Part shown: piece after piece, positions 11,691 to 23,516 of the stretch | Numbering within the stretch: position 1 is the stretch's first letter | Layout: the number at the start of each line of letters is the position of its first letter | NCBI GenBank assembly: GCA_000231825.2 | Contig: JH720316.1 | Location: forward strand, 332,455 to 396,454 | Reading direction: 5' to 3' | DNA: 64,000 nucleotides | Source of the DNA: Tetrahymena elliotti 4EA | Lineage: Eukaryota; Ciliophora; Oligohymenophorea; Hymenostomatida; Tetrahymenidae | The notes under the pieces: model-generated | Database searches by the model: none | Told to the model about the DNA's origin: nothing | The model's input: the letters and a program-made list of their open reading frames with translations, nothing else | Made by a program: the position numbers and the translations under genes

Positions 11691-13500
11691 GAAAAGTAAA
11701 AATAAAAATAATTGATTTAATAAATAAATAATCTTTTTTTAGTTTACACACTTTTTGATAAATGTAGATTTATTTACCTTGGTTTCAAATTATGAAGCAA
11801 GCTTTTAGGTAAATTATATATTTTTCTTTTTTTCTAAAACTGAAATTTAATGTTGATTTTCATATTTTCTATAAATAAATCCTTCATTACTCACAAAGAA
11901 ATAGAAACAAATGCAAATAATACTTACTGATATTAAATGTGAAAATTTCATTTTATATTTTAAAAATGATTTATGGTGGAAAGAGCAAAATAAAAAGCAT
12001 ATCCAAAAGCTAATTTAACTTATGAGTGTAAATTTATCAGTTTAGTTATACAAAAATAAAAATTGAATATTTAATTTAATTGTAGATACTTTTGGTTGAT
12101 CACAGTTAAGTTAATTTATATTTAAAATGCTATTATTTTTAATTGTTCAGAAAAATTTTATTTTTACAATCAAAGTAATTAATTCTTGTGAAAAATTTTT
12201 TGTAAAAAGATTAATTCTTTAATCAAAAAATATTTATTCAATCATAAAGAAAAGATAGAGTGAAAAAACTATTGTTAAATGGTAATTCTCCCAATTTTTT
12301 AAATAGAAAATATAATATTTTTGTTGTTGAAGTGGTTTTTTATTAACTTTAAAGTAAAAAATAAATTGAAATAAAAATAACTACTTTAGGTTTACTTATT
12401 AAAAATGGAATAATAATTTTTGCAAAGAAATCCTATCCTACCTCGTATAAATTACAATTAAATAAATGTCTAGATAACTAACTAGACTTTATACAGCCCA
12501 TGTTCTCAATTCTAACTCTCAAATTGCAAAATATTGCAGTAATAATAGCCAAATGAGAAATAATAGAGAGGGGAAAGGAATAAATAAATAGTATAATTAA
12601 TAATTAAATTAAGTTTACAGTAAAGTAAAAATGATAATAATTGATGGAATAAATAAGTTTAATTTTTTAGTTTACACACTTTTTTGATAAAAGTTGATTT
12701 ATTTACCCTTGATTTCTATTTATGAATCAAATATTTAGATAAATTATAGATGCTTAATTTTATTTCTTCTCTATAATTTAATGAGAAGTCTCTATTCCTC
12801 ATAAAGAAATAAATGTGAACATTCTTTTTATATTTTAGATCTAATTTTAGGTGGAAAGAGCAAAATAAAAAGCTATTTACAAATTAATTTAAGTTATGAA
12901 TTTAAGTATATCAACTTAGTAAACAAAAAATAAAAATTGAATATTTAATTTAAATTGTTGATGCTTTTGATTGATCAATGGTGAATAAATTTATTTTAAA
13001 AATGTTATAATTTTTTAAATTCTAGAAAAATTTTATTTATACAATCATAGTTATTAATTCTTGTTAAAAATTATTCATATTGTCCTTTTATGATTGCCAA
13101 AAAAAAATAATTAAATTATTAAGAAAAAAAAAATTATTTATACTAGATTCTAATTTACTATGATAGAAGCATGTTTAATTACTAGGTTTTCATATGCTGG
13201 ATTTAGTGAAATAACTATGTTAATATTAGTTATCCCATTTTTTAAATAGAAAAACAGAAAATAAATTTGTTTGTTGTTGAAGTGGATTAATATTAAAGTA
13301 AAAAAAATTAGCTTAAATAAAAATACAAACAAAGGTTTACTTATTAAAAATGGAATAATAGTTTTTACAAAAAAATTCTATCCTAGTTAGTGTAAATTAA
13401 AATTAAAGATATTTTTTTAGACCTAACTAGATTTCAGACAGCTCACCTTCCCAATTCTAATTCTCAAATTGCAAAATATTGTAGGAAGAATAAAAAATCC
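11691..13500. repeat. 0.93-kb tandem duplication of the gene B upstream region
   Basis: Two adjacent diverged copies, about 11691-12600 and 12610-13500, offset by about 928 bases. Anchors in both copies: AGTTTACACACTTTTTGATA (11741; with one extra T at 12669), GGTGGAAAGAGCAAAATAAA (about 11975 and 12850), TGAATATTTAATTTAA, TTTACTTATTAAAAATGGAA, and the string TCTCAAATTGCAAAATATTG (about 12520 and 13463). The second copy abuts the ATG of gene B at 13515. The first has no gene after it, so it is an orphan promoter copy. Confidence 0.8.
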
Positions 13501-13514
13501 ATAAAAATTACATA
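13455..13514 (+). promoter_or_regulatory. Conserved promoter-proximal segment of B-type genes
   Basis: TTCTAATTCTCAAATTGCAA precedes the gene B start by about 50 bases. Diverged versions lie in front of the pseudogenes at 34192 (about 34135) and 49885 (about 49825), and in the orphan copy at about 12510. Conservation at fixed spacing suggests a promoter or 5' UTR element; no factor can be named. Confidence 0.45.
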
Positions 13515-14426
13515 ATGAATAATTCAGATGAATCATAAATAATCTATGAGCCAGAATATTTCTTAAGTTTCTATGGCTAATAATAAGATAAGCTAGTCAG
13601 TCAAGTTACAGATGATAAAGGAAGTTTTAATGACAATATGCCTTTATCTAATTATGAAAGCCAACTACTAGAGAATTTCCATATGAACTCTTCTGAATCT
13701 AATCAAGATGATTCCCTACTATACTATTAAGAAAACAGATTATCATTTGATAAAATTAACTAAACACATTATTAGAAATTAACAGAATCCTAATAAAAAT
13801 ATAATTAATAATTAAATAATAATTGTAATAATGATTAATAAACTTTTCTAAATAAAAAAGATGAATTCCAACCAAAAAATATGTTGGTTCAAACAAACTA
13901 AATGAATCTAATAGAACTATAAGAATCAAAATTTCATTTATAGGAATTCGATATTTAATAAAGCGTAGACATTTCTTCACAATCAATTAACAGCAGCAAC
14001 TTAATATACAATAATAAATCAAATTAACTATTTTTTGAAAATAAATTAACAAATAATTAAGAAGAAGACTTCAAAAATCCTAATTTACAAAATAATCTTA
14101 AAAACATTATTACAGCTTTTATGAGGCATTTTAAATAAATGAAAGAAAGTAAAGATCTTATTATTTTGTCACCAAAAGAACTTCAAAATTTCAGAAAATA
14201 GCTTGTTAGATATATGAAAAACCATTCATTTAACTATTCTGTTGTCAAGTATTTGACTACACACAAAATATACAAGCTCTTACTCTTGAATTTTTTATAA
14301 AAAGAAAGTGATTAGTGGCTTCTATCATCAAAAGTAGCTAATAAGGATGAAACATAACAAAAAGTATTGTTTCTAATAAATTGTATTAGAGATCCAAAGC
14401 ATTTAAGCTCTTTGGGGGCTAATTGA
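13515..14426 (+). CDS. Array family protein B
   Basis: Intact intronless frame of 303 aa, ATG 13515 to TGA 14424-14426. Family box IIYEPEYFLSFYG lies only about 10 residues from the N-terminus (Tyr11), so this subtype lacks the ~45-50 residue leader of the A, E and G types. The middle contains long Asn/Gln runs written with TAA/TAG/CAA. The C-terminal region starts LKNIITAFMRHFKQM at residue 195 and has FRKQLVRYMKNHSFNYS, KYLTTHKIYKLLLLNFLQKE, SDQWLLSSKVANK and ends near SLGAN. Copies of this subtype head each block but are broken elsewhere: truncated at 17279, decayed at 34192 and 49885. This is the only full-length intact B-type gene. Function unknown. Confidence 0.85.
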
Positions 14427-15063
14427 TTTTATTATTAATTATTTAATTACTTTTCAATAGTAAAAAATGTATTGTTTATATCTGAGAACTTTTAAATTTA
14501 TTTCACTTCAAAAGGGATTTCTTTTCAATTGTTTATAGAAATAAGAAAAATTTTATTTTTATTCACAGAATTAAAATTATGATTTTTTTTTGTTTTGTTA
14601 AATTTTTATTTTAATCTAATTATTAAAAAGATAATCAAATTCTTATTTCACTCAAAAGTGATTTTTGAGTATTATTATCTATTATTTTTATACAATTTTA
14701 GTAAAAATGAGCTTAATACCATAATACCTCATTTCCTTGTCTATCGTTTTCAATATGTGCTTGAACGAACATAATAAATTAATTTAAAACTTTAATCTAA
14801 ATTATTTTAGTAAGATGAGAAATTCAAAAAAATATTTACAAAATATAAATAATATAGATTAATTCAAATACTGATAAATTAATTACTATTGTCTAATTTA
14901 ATTAATTTCATGAAAAATGTTAATATTTCATATTTTTTCTATTAATAACAATTAGTAATTATCAATAAATTTTAAGTAATAAAAGCAGATCTACTAATAA
15001 TTATTTAAATCAGTAATAAAAACAAAAGTAGTATGTCTAAAATTAATTTTTTTAAAAAATCAA
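14427..15063. other. Spacer
   Basis: No gene seen. Around 14570 the sequence AAATTATGATTTTTT matches the 3' flank of the pseudogenes at 34192 and 49885. At about 14715 the string AATACCATAATACCTC matches insertions in E-type pseudogenes (about 35510, 51330). Confidence 0.5.
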
Positions 15064-15968
15064 GTGAAAAGCTATAATAATAGTAGGTTTAATAGATTGT
15101 AAAAGGTTCCGCTAAAAATAGAGGGCAAATAATTAGAGAAGTGTTTATAATCATGCATTAAATATTACAATGATTTGATTTTCTTAAACCAGAATTCTTT
15201 TTAGATTTTATCAGTTAAAACTAAGATAATTCAAATATATATAGTAGAATGTTTAAAAATAAACAATAAAATCATATCAATAGAATAAAATAATTGAGAA
15301 ACTTATCATGACTAAGGCAAGAATAATTTAAAAAATCTAAATATAACAATAAGATGACTATTAAGTTCAAAAATAATTTTAGTAAAAACAAAGTATGATA
15401 ATTTTTTTTGTGTGTATTTTAGCAAAAACAATAGGAATCAATAAAATATTAGTTGTCGAAATATCACCTAAAACTAAGAAAAAGATTATTAAAATAAATG
15501 AAATGGTTCCAGCTTACACTCTGAAGTGAACAATCAAAAATTTGTTTGTTCTTCTATTGAATAATTTAAAATCAATAAATAAATCACTCTAAAACTTAAA
15601 CAGTAAAGAATAATTGTAAAGCTTAAATGTATAAAATTATTTTCAAAATATAATCCTTGTTTCCTTAAAGTACTCTAAACATATGAAATCTAAAGTATAA
15701 ATGGTAAATAAAATTCCTGTAAATTAGCTCTCAAATTTTAGAAAGCAATTTGTGAGATACGTCAAGCAACACTTTTTTACTTTCGTTGTAAGCATTTAGT
15801 TATCCTTAGAGCATATAAATTATATTTCATGAGTTTTTAAATAAAAAAAGCAGCGAGTGGTAAAACTAATCGAAAGTGGATGATAATACTAAGTGAAAGA
15901 AAACAATTAATTCATAATAAAATAAATAGTAGATCCAATATTTCAGATGGCTTAATCTCTTAATAATT
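15064..15968 (+). pseudogene. Decayed copy of family gene A
   Basis: Alignable by eye to gene A along its whole length, for example KPEFFLDF for HEPEYFLDF and QLSNFRKQFVRYVKQH for QLQNFKKQLVRYMKQH. The start is lost: the position of the gene A ATG reads GTG (15064). In-frame TGA codons and frameshifts interrupt the reading, for example after the HFFTF segment, where the frame slips and runs to a TGA. The stop region is also altered. The downstream flank (16100-16310) is homologous to that of gene A, so the gene and its surroundings were duplicated together and this copy died. Confidence 0.78.
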
Positions 15969-17278
15969 AATTATTTCTATTTAATAAAAAATTATTAAAT
16001 ATCATAAAATAATTTTAATTAACTTATCTATTTCCTATTTACTGATTGACTTAATTATCATATATTGTAAGGTAAAGAAGCAATAATTTTATTTGTTTCT
16101 TAACATATTTCAAGATTTAAAGCTTAAAAACTTAAATTTTAGAAGGTCAAAAAAAAATCATAATAATCACATTTTATTTATTTACAATAATTTTTTCTTT
16201 CATTTTACTGATTAACATTTCTATGAAGCTAAATAATTTATTCTTCTTTTTTTATCAATAAATTGTAATCAAAAATAATATGAATGATAAATATTTTTTT
16301 AAAAAATAAAGACAGAGTGTTATTTATTTTGAAAAACAGATAAAAATTATTTGTTTAGATATGAATTTAGTTGCTTTTATTCCATCAAAAATAAAATTGG
16401 TTATGACAAATAATTAATTTTTCATTTAATTTATTTTATACCTTATGTAAGTAGGGAAATTTTTTAGATTACTTATCTCTTGATTAGCAAAAATAATTCA
16501 ATCTTAAAAGTATAAAATTGATTTAAAATAATTATTTTAAGAAAGAAAAATAAATTTGTATCAATGAAAAAAATTCATAAATTTTTTAGTTTAGTTTATT
16601 GAAAATTTGATTTTATCTAATTTGTAAAATTAATTTGTGTTTAATGAAATAATATCAAAGAATTCTATTTTAATCATCTAAATATTTTGTTTTATGTAAA
16701 GCCGAGCTACATCTTAGATATTTTAAATTCAATTTTATCAAATAATAGTAAGTGGAAGGAATAAGTAATTAATTATATCAAGATAAAGGTAAAGTAAAAA
16801 TGATGATAACTGAGGTTATAAATTGATGAAATTTTTTGCTTACAAATCACTTTTTTATTTTTACTCAAATTATGAAGTAAATATTTGTGTAATTGGTATT
16901 TAAATAATTTCTTTTTAATTTTTCTCAAATTTGGTGATTCTTAATAGATCTTCATTTCTAGTAAAGAAATAAAAAAATTTCAAAATACTAACTAAAATTA
17001 AATGTTAAAAAAATAATTTTCGGTGGAAACAAGATAAAGGGCAAATTAAATTATGAATGTAAATTTGATTTTTTATTGTTCTATGATGAAGTAACTTTAA
17101 ATTTTAAAATACTATTATTTTTAATTATTTAAAAATATTTTATTTTTTAAATTGACATAATTCTAATTAAAAATTATTTTTTAAACATAATTTTTTCATA
17201 AAAAATAATGAATAGGTTAATAAAACAGATCTCTAATTTCTAAACATTACAATAATAACAAGTGATAAAAATTGCATA
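15969..17278. other. Spacer, left part of repeat block 1
   Basis: No gene. It contains the gene A-type 3' flank (16100-16310) and then DNA shared with the left edges of blocks 2 and 3: the stretch at about 16400-16500 (GACAAATAATTAATTTTTC..., AAATTTTTTAGATT) matches about 48905-48980. The motif TTTATGTAAAGC and the following ~500 bp resemble 33530-34000 and 49200-49700. Confidence 0.6.
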
Positions 17279-17518
17279 ATGTATAATTCAGATGTATCAT
17301 AAATAATATATGAGCCAGAATATTTCTTAAGCTACTATGATTAATAATAAGACCACCAATTCAGTTAAGTTACAGATGATAAAAGAAGTTTTAATGTTAA
17401 TCTACCAATATCAAATTGCCAAAGCCAAATACTTTAGATTTACCATGTAAATTCTTCTGAATTTATTCAAGATAATTCCCAACAATACTATATACAACAG
17501 TTTGTATAGCTTGTATGA
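17279..17518 (+). CDS. Truncated B-type family gene (N-terminal fragment)
   Basis: Frame of 79 aa, ATG 17279 to TGA 17516-17518. It matches the first ~75 residues of gene B: QIIYEPEYFLSYYDQQQ, then QVTDDKRSFN, LPISNCQSQI, HVNSSEFIQDNSQQYY. It then diverges into a short unrelated tail and stops, lacking the whole conserved C-terminal region. It keeps the EPEYFL box intact, so it may be a dead fragment or could in principle make a box-only peptide. I favour a truncated gene copy at the left of block 1. Confidence 0.6.
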
Positions 17519-19057
17519 TTACAAAATAAAATTTTTTTTCAAAATTCATTTATTTAAATTATCTTTTTTTTGGTTTGTTAATTTATCAAATTATAATTTC
17601 TGAAGAATCTGTTTTTGATAAATAGAGATAAAACCTAAAGTTTTTACTACATATATGTAAAGGACAATATTGATATTTAGTTTTTTTAAATTCTATTTCT
17701 AATTTATTCAATTGTATTGTATGAATTGATTAAAAATAAAAATTAGATAGCTATTAGCAAAGTAGAAGTATTCATGTATATATAAGTAATACTGAAAAAA
17801 TATATTGATCAAACAAAATTATTCCTTTTTTTTATTATTTAAAACAAAATAAATTAATATCTTGATTGAAGATGAAATAGAAAACATTTTAAGTAACAGT
17901 TGATTTACTTTTTATTTAATAAATCATATCAATAATTGTTTTATAAACAATGAATTCTGTTTGAGTTGTCTTCACATCAGCAAATTAAATAAGAGAATTT
18001 GTAATATTACAAACATTTATCATTTGAAGATGTAAGTTTTTGATCTTATTTTTTAGTAATGATAGATAATAATCATATCAAATTGAAATATCTAATAGCA
18101 AGATGTTTGAATTAATCATATTTTTGTAAGAAATAGTTGTTTTGAGTGAGAGATAATCAAAATAGTTTTTAAATGAAAACTTTATTGGTGATTGATTGAT
18201 TCTTTCAAAATTTAAAAATAATTAAAATCCTTATTTGATAATATAATTTGAATGCAGCTCACTAATTAATAGACTAAATTAATTTATGAGCACATAAAAT
18301 TTGCTTGTTTTTATAGGGTGTAGAAAAAAAATAATTATTTAAATAAGTTGGCTTTATGTTGTAAATTAATTGCTATTCTTTAATGATGTGACATATTAAT
18401 TATTAAATAAATTAAAAATTTCTTTCACCATTAATTTATAAGGATTCTTCTTTTATTTTTTCTCGCAAATAATACTTATTTCGAATTAGATTCTTATTTT
18501 TGAGAGCCATAATTTTAGTCCTTCATTATGACTAACAAGTATTAAAAATTGTAAAAATTAAAAGTGGCCAAAGAGTAGTTATAAAATATTTAAAAGATAT
18601 TTCCTTGTTTTAATTGTAACTTTTTGCTATTTTTTTTAAAGCTTAGCTTACTTACTCTTTATCATCTTTGTAAAATTGTTTAATATTTAAGTCTGATTTG
18701 AATGAAAATCAAAGTTATCTAAATAGATTTATCTGATTTCTCATATTTATTTTTATTTGATTACATATTAGCAAAGTTAATAAAATAATTTTGGAATTTT
18801 TTCAGAATTTAGTGAATAAAATAAATATTGGTAATGATTTGTTCTTTTTTTAAGTAGATGTTGAAGGGAAAATTTACAGTTGTAAAGTTTTCATAAGAGA
18901 GTTTTTTAAAACAAATTAACTAAAAAGGCTATCTTATTTGCTCTCTTCTTGAATTTTTTAAAAGAAAGAACAAAATTGCATTTACACTTTCTATAAAAAA
19001 TTAATTAAAATAACTATTTAACCAAAAAAACACAAAGATAAAAATCGGTTTTTATAA
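17519..19057. other. Spacer between truncated B copy and gene E
   Basis: About 1.5 kb without a recognisable gene. The equivalent DNA is missing in blocks 2 and 3, where the B-type 3' flank is joined directly to the interior of the E-type gene. Confidence 0.5.
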
Positions 19058-20014
19058 ATGGAATAATATTCTTCTTAAATTAATAATGAAAACTCTAGCT
19101 ATTTCTGGCCTAATTCTTTTTGCTGTGATTCAAACTAAAACAATATCTAAGATAGCTTCTCCAATTAAAATTACAGTGAGCCACTTACAAAATGCAAAAA
19201 TAGTTTGTTTGATACAACTAACACAGTATTTGAGCCAGAGTACTTTTTAAATATTTAACACTTGAATAAGACTAAAATAAATGAATAGCAAACTTGTTCT
19301 TCATTATTAAATAATAACGGTTTTTCTAGCATAATTGATTAAAGTGAAGATGTTTTTTACTACTTTCACCAGAATGAAGTCGAAACTCAATCTGCTCAAA
19401 ATGATAATAGCTTTTCTTAGTCACAGGATCAAGAAGAGTAGTAGCTTCATCAATCCTAATTATAATTTGATCACTTTAACTAATATAAAAATGAACTTGA
19501 AAATAATAGTAAATAAATAAAAGCTGAAAAACCTAATTTTGAGTAAAAAAATAATGCTCAAGAAAATCTAAGCTAACATCAAAAAATCATTGAAATAAAA
19601 AAAAATGATAGATAATCGTAGCTAGGTGAGATAGGAGGATCCGAGTAGCTATATTACAATAAATATTCAATCAATACATAAAATAGCTTGAAGAATATAA
19701 TATTTGCTTTCTTATCAAGTTTTAAATAAATGAGAAAAAGCGAAGTTATTATTATGAATATATCTTAATTTCTCAATATTAAGAAGCAATTTATAAGATA
19801 TATGAAGTACCATTCATTTAATTACTCTGTATTAAAATACATAACTACCCATAAAATGTATAAATTATTTCTTTTGAATTACCTTGAGAGCGAAAGCGAT
19901 GAATGGTTAAGCAAGTCAAAAGTCATAGATAAGCAAGAAGTAAAAAGTTAAATTATTTTCTTAAAATAATGCATAAAAGACAACAATTTATTAGATTAGA
20001 TTTTTAAGAATTGA
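19058..20014 (+). CDS. Array family protein E
   Basis: Intact intronless frame of 318 aa, ATG 19058 to TGA 20012-20014. The in-frame ATG at 19058 gives a leader MEQYSSQINNENSSYF. Box VFEPEYFLN starts at Phe58. Middle: Asn/Gln/Glu-rich, with repeated QSQ/QNQ. Conserved C-terminal region from residue 211: LKNIIFAFLSSFKQMRKSE, IKKQFIRYMKYHSFNYS, KYITTHKMYKLFLLNYLESE, SDEWLSKSKVIDKQEVK, IFLKQCIKDNNLLDQ. It is the only intact E-type gene; its block 2 and block 3 counterparts (35203, 50998) are broken. Function unknown; no export or membrane signals. Confidence 0.86.
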
Positions 20015-22562
20015 TTCGAGTATTGTTAATTAATATTGAGCTTTCTTTAGACTAATCAAATAAGTTATTAAAAATAAAAAATTTATTAGTAATAAATACA
20101 CTCTTTATTGCGTCAATTTTCAAAAAGTTGTGTAATATTTATTTGTTTTTCCTTCTCTATTTCAAGAATTTAGAGCTTAATTTCATGCTTTATAATAACT
20201 AATCTCATAAATATTTGAATTATAATTGATTATTAATTGTTGAATGTATATAATTTTGCAATCAATAACATTTAATTCAAAACATAAATGAAATCTTATC
20301 TTTTTTAGCCAAAAAGCGTATTTAAGAAATTTTAATATTTTCTTTTTGCTTTTGCTGACTGATTTTCCTCAAGTTAAGGGAATTCAAATTTATCTTAAAG
20401 TTTAATTTGAGCTATTAAATTAATTTGAAATTCTTAAATACATAAATCATAGATTGAACAACCAAACTATTTGGCATTTTTAATGGCTAGAAAATCTAAA
20501 GAAAAAAATTAATCTTTTACAAATAAATTAAAAAATAGAATGCTAGTATCAAACCCCAATTTTCTTAACTTTTGAATTCTAATAAATAATCTGAACAAAA
20601 AATAATTAAGATTAAAGTTGCTATGTTACAATGATTCAAATTTATTTAATTTAAAATATTTTGAAAAACTAAAATGAAATTGTGATATTTTCTTGAATTA
20701 TTATAAAAATGTTGACATTTTATGTAAAATTTCAATCTTTTCAATTTGATTAGAAAGACCTATTGCTTATTGAAAACTTTATTACATCTATTATCCAAAA
20801 TAAGTTTTGGACCATTAGATTCTTTTGATAAGTTTTCGAATTATTTAATTCATTTCAAGCTATTGCATGTTAACATATTTTTCTTAAAATTAATTATTAA
20901 GAGATAGAATTGGCCAGATAACAACCTTTGATTCAAGAATAATATTTACTAATTGGAAAATATATTCATCAAATGATTTTAAAGATTAGAGTAATGTTTC
21001 CTGAGAATTTATAAAAGGCCAAAAGTAGCTTGTAAATTTCCACATTTTTTTAATTTTAAGCTTTTAAAGTAATTCAGAATGAAATATTAAAAAGGCTAGA
21101 AAGAAGGAATTATGAAGGGATAGCGAGAATTATAGAGAACTTACATTATGATTTTTTCTTCATTTGCACAATATGACCTCATTTTCAAGCATATAATATT
21201 TTAAGATTAATTGATGCTTAAAAATTACAGGTTTCGATTTGGTCTTTTCTTATTAATTTACTTGAAGATATTACTATAATTCAGTCAATTTAAATTTTTT
21301 TATTAAAACCAGTTCCTTTTTTTGTAATTTCAACGTGTAAACTAAATACTTATTAAGTTTAGATTTTAAAGAAAAGTTTCTAATTTTAGATTCCAAAAAT
21401 AAGGGATTTCTTAAAGATTAATGACTTGGTATGTATTTTTAAAGAGTTGTTCATTTGACTACATCATTTTATTTTTGAGTTGAAAAATAAATTTATAATT
21501 TTTATGAAAATATTTTTTGATTTAATTAGTAATTAATTGTATGGATTATTCAAGCAATTACTTGAATGAATCAGCAAGTTGTGTAACGCATTAACTTTTG
21601 ATAAACAAATGGACAGATTGTAACAATAGGTTCTAATGAATGAACGAATGAATGAATGAAACATTATAGTTTTTCAAATAGGAGTAAATTCTGTAAATTG
21701 TAAAATTAATTAATTTACAATTAAATATGTAACACTATTTAGAACTAAAGAAATTTTGATAATAATTAATTAAATTTGATGAATAGAAATTAGATTGAAT
21801 TAATTACCTCAATTAAGCAAAAAATACAATATATATTATGAAATAAATTATTTACTTACTGTTATTTAAATTTAATTTTAAATTATCATTCTGGCTTAAT
21901 AATTCGTTTAATCTCTAGAAAAAAATATATATTTCATGTGTAATTCGGTTCTAGCTATTTCTTGAATGCAAATCATTTTGGATATTTACCTGAATTTTTA
22001 GAAAATATCACTTGAGAGAACATTCTTGAATAAAAATTAATTGAATCATAAAAATAGTAGAGAACTCTTTTTTTACTTTAAATGACCTTAACTTTTACTC
22101 ATCAAAAATTTTAAAAGTAACAAATATTTATCCAGATTTGTGCCTATTTTGAAATTTCATCTAAGATCTTTTCTCTAAAGACAGAATAAAATATTCTAAA
22201 TGTAAAATATTTTCTTATGGAAAAAAATACAATTGCTGAAATAAATTTGAGTTATTTAAATTATTATTTATTTAACAATTAAAGAAAATGAATGGAAATA
22301 TTTTAAAAATAGTACTTATTTTTTGAATGTTTTGAAGGTTATTAGTTTTCAAATGGTTTTTTTGGTAATTACATTTTTTTTAAGAATTTAACAGATTGAA
22401 TAGTTCTAATTAGTTTGAAAAAGAAAAAGAAAGATTACCCTTACTTCATAATTTAAAAATTAATAATAATTTACATAAAGATTAAAATAAACAACTCGAA
22501 GCCTAAAAAACACTTAAAGAGCAAATTTATCATATAGAATATACACTAATTTATTTTTTCAA
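20015..22562. other. Spacer between E and F
   Basis: About 2.5 kb of non-coding DNA, homologous over most of its length to 36016-38408 (block 2) and 51376-53584 (block 3). It contains a GAATGAAC/GAATGAAT microrepeat at about 21637-21660. No RNA gene seen; the 'caaacccc' at 20553 is not part of a tRNA-like fold. Confidence 0.6.
22428..22450 (+). promoter_or_regulatory. Conserved upstream element of F-type genes (gene F)
   Basis: GAAAGATTACCCTTACTTCA lies about 130 bases before the ATG. The same core GATTACCCTT is found at 31332 (gene H), 38281 (gene K) and 53465 (gene N), always about 120-132 bases upstream of the start, although surrounding spacer DNA has diverged, notably in H. It is the best candidate regulatory site in the window. 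Confidence 0.5.
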
Positions 22563-23516
22563 ATGTCACATTAAGTTGAATATTATCCTTTCAATAATAA
22601 TAACGAAGATTATGATTCTTTTTAATAATACTAATCTGAATATCAAGAAAATTAAGACCTAATATCTGCATCTGTATCCTTCTCATAAAATGTCATCTAT
22701 GAGCCAGAGTATTTTCTTAATCCAGAATATTTTTCTAAGTAGAATAGTAACCATAACCAAAAAAATTCAAAATAAAATAAATTCCCATAGATTTTGAATT
22801 CATTTAATGAAAAATCATTCTAAAATAATTTAAATGAAGAGAGGTAGAACTATGAAGAATAAATTCTTGATTTAAATTATCATTCTTAGGGTAGCAGTAA
22901 AATATAATCTGTAATTTAATAATTTGATAGTCAGTACTTGCTAGTAAACTAATTAAATCCAAATTAATCTACTTTCCAGTATCAAAAATAGTAACAAAAT
23001 GAAGAAGAAGAACAATAAATTACTCACAATGATTAATTTTTGCAAGATTCACAAAGCGATAATTCAAGCAATTAATTAATTTAAAATAATATCCAAGAAG
23101 AATAAAATGATGAATCTTAAAGCGCTGTTAAAGGGAAAAAGCAGTAATAATAAAACCAATTCAAGAATATAGTTAATGCGTTCAAAGCATATTATAAAAA
23201 ATAAAAGCAATGCGACTTTGTTGATATTTCAAATTATGAATTTTCCAATTTGAAGAAGCAACTTATGAGATATATGAAAGTGAATTCATTCAATTACTCT
23301 CTTTTGAAGTACCTAATTAATCACAAATTTTACAAATTAATGCTCTTAGACTTCTTCCAAAACGAGAGCTAATTTTGGATTGAATCTAGCAAAATGTAGG
23401 ACAAATAAGATGTCGCCTTAAAAGTACAACAACTAACTGAGTGTATAAAATATCCTTAGCTTCTCGAGAGTATTATAGGTCAGCAAAAGGCTAAGGTTAA
23501 AAAATAAAATATCTGA
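22563..23516 (+). CDS. Array family protein F
   Basis: Intact intronless frame of 317 aa, ATG 22563 to TGA 23514-23516. F-type proteins have the box extended to YEPEYFLNPEYFSKQ (Tyr46), a near-duplication of the EYF motif. Middle: Gln/Asn/Glu-rich, including NEEEEQQ and QEEQNDE, with a basic KGKKQQQQ just before the conserved region. C-terminal region from residue 200: FKNIVNAFKAYYKKQKQCDF, LKKQLMRYMKVNSFNYS, KYLINHKFYKLMLLDFFQNE, SQFWIESSKMQDKQDV, TECIKYPQLL, then a basic tail GQQKAKVKKQ. F-types differ from the others by FKNI for LKNI, INHKFY for TTHK.Y and a Lys-rich tail. Function unknown. Confidence 0.87.
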
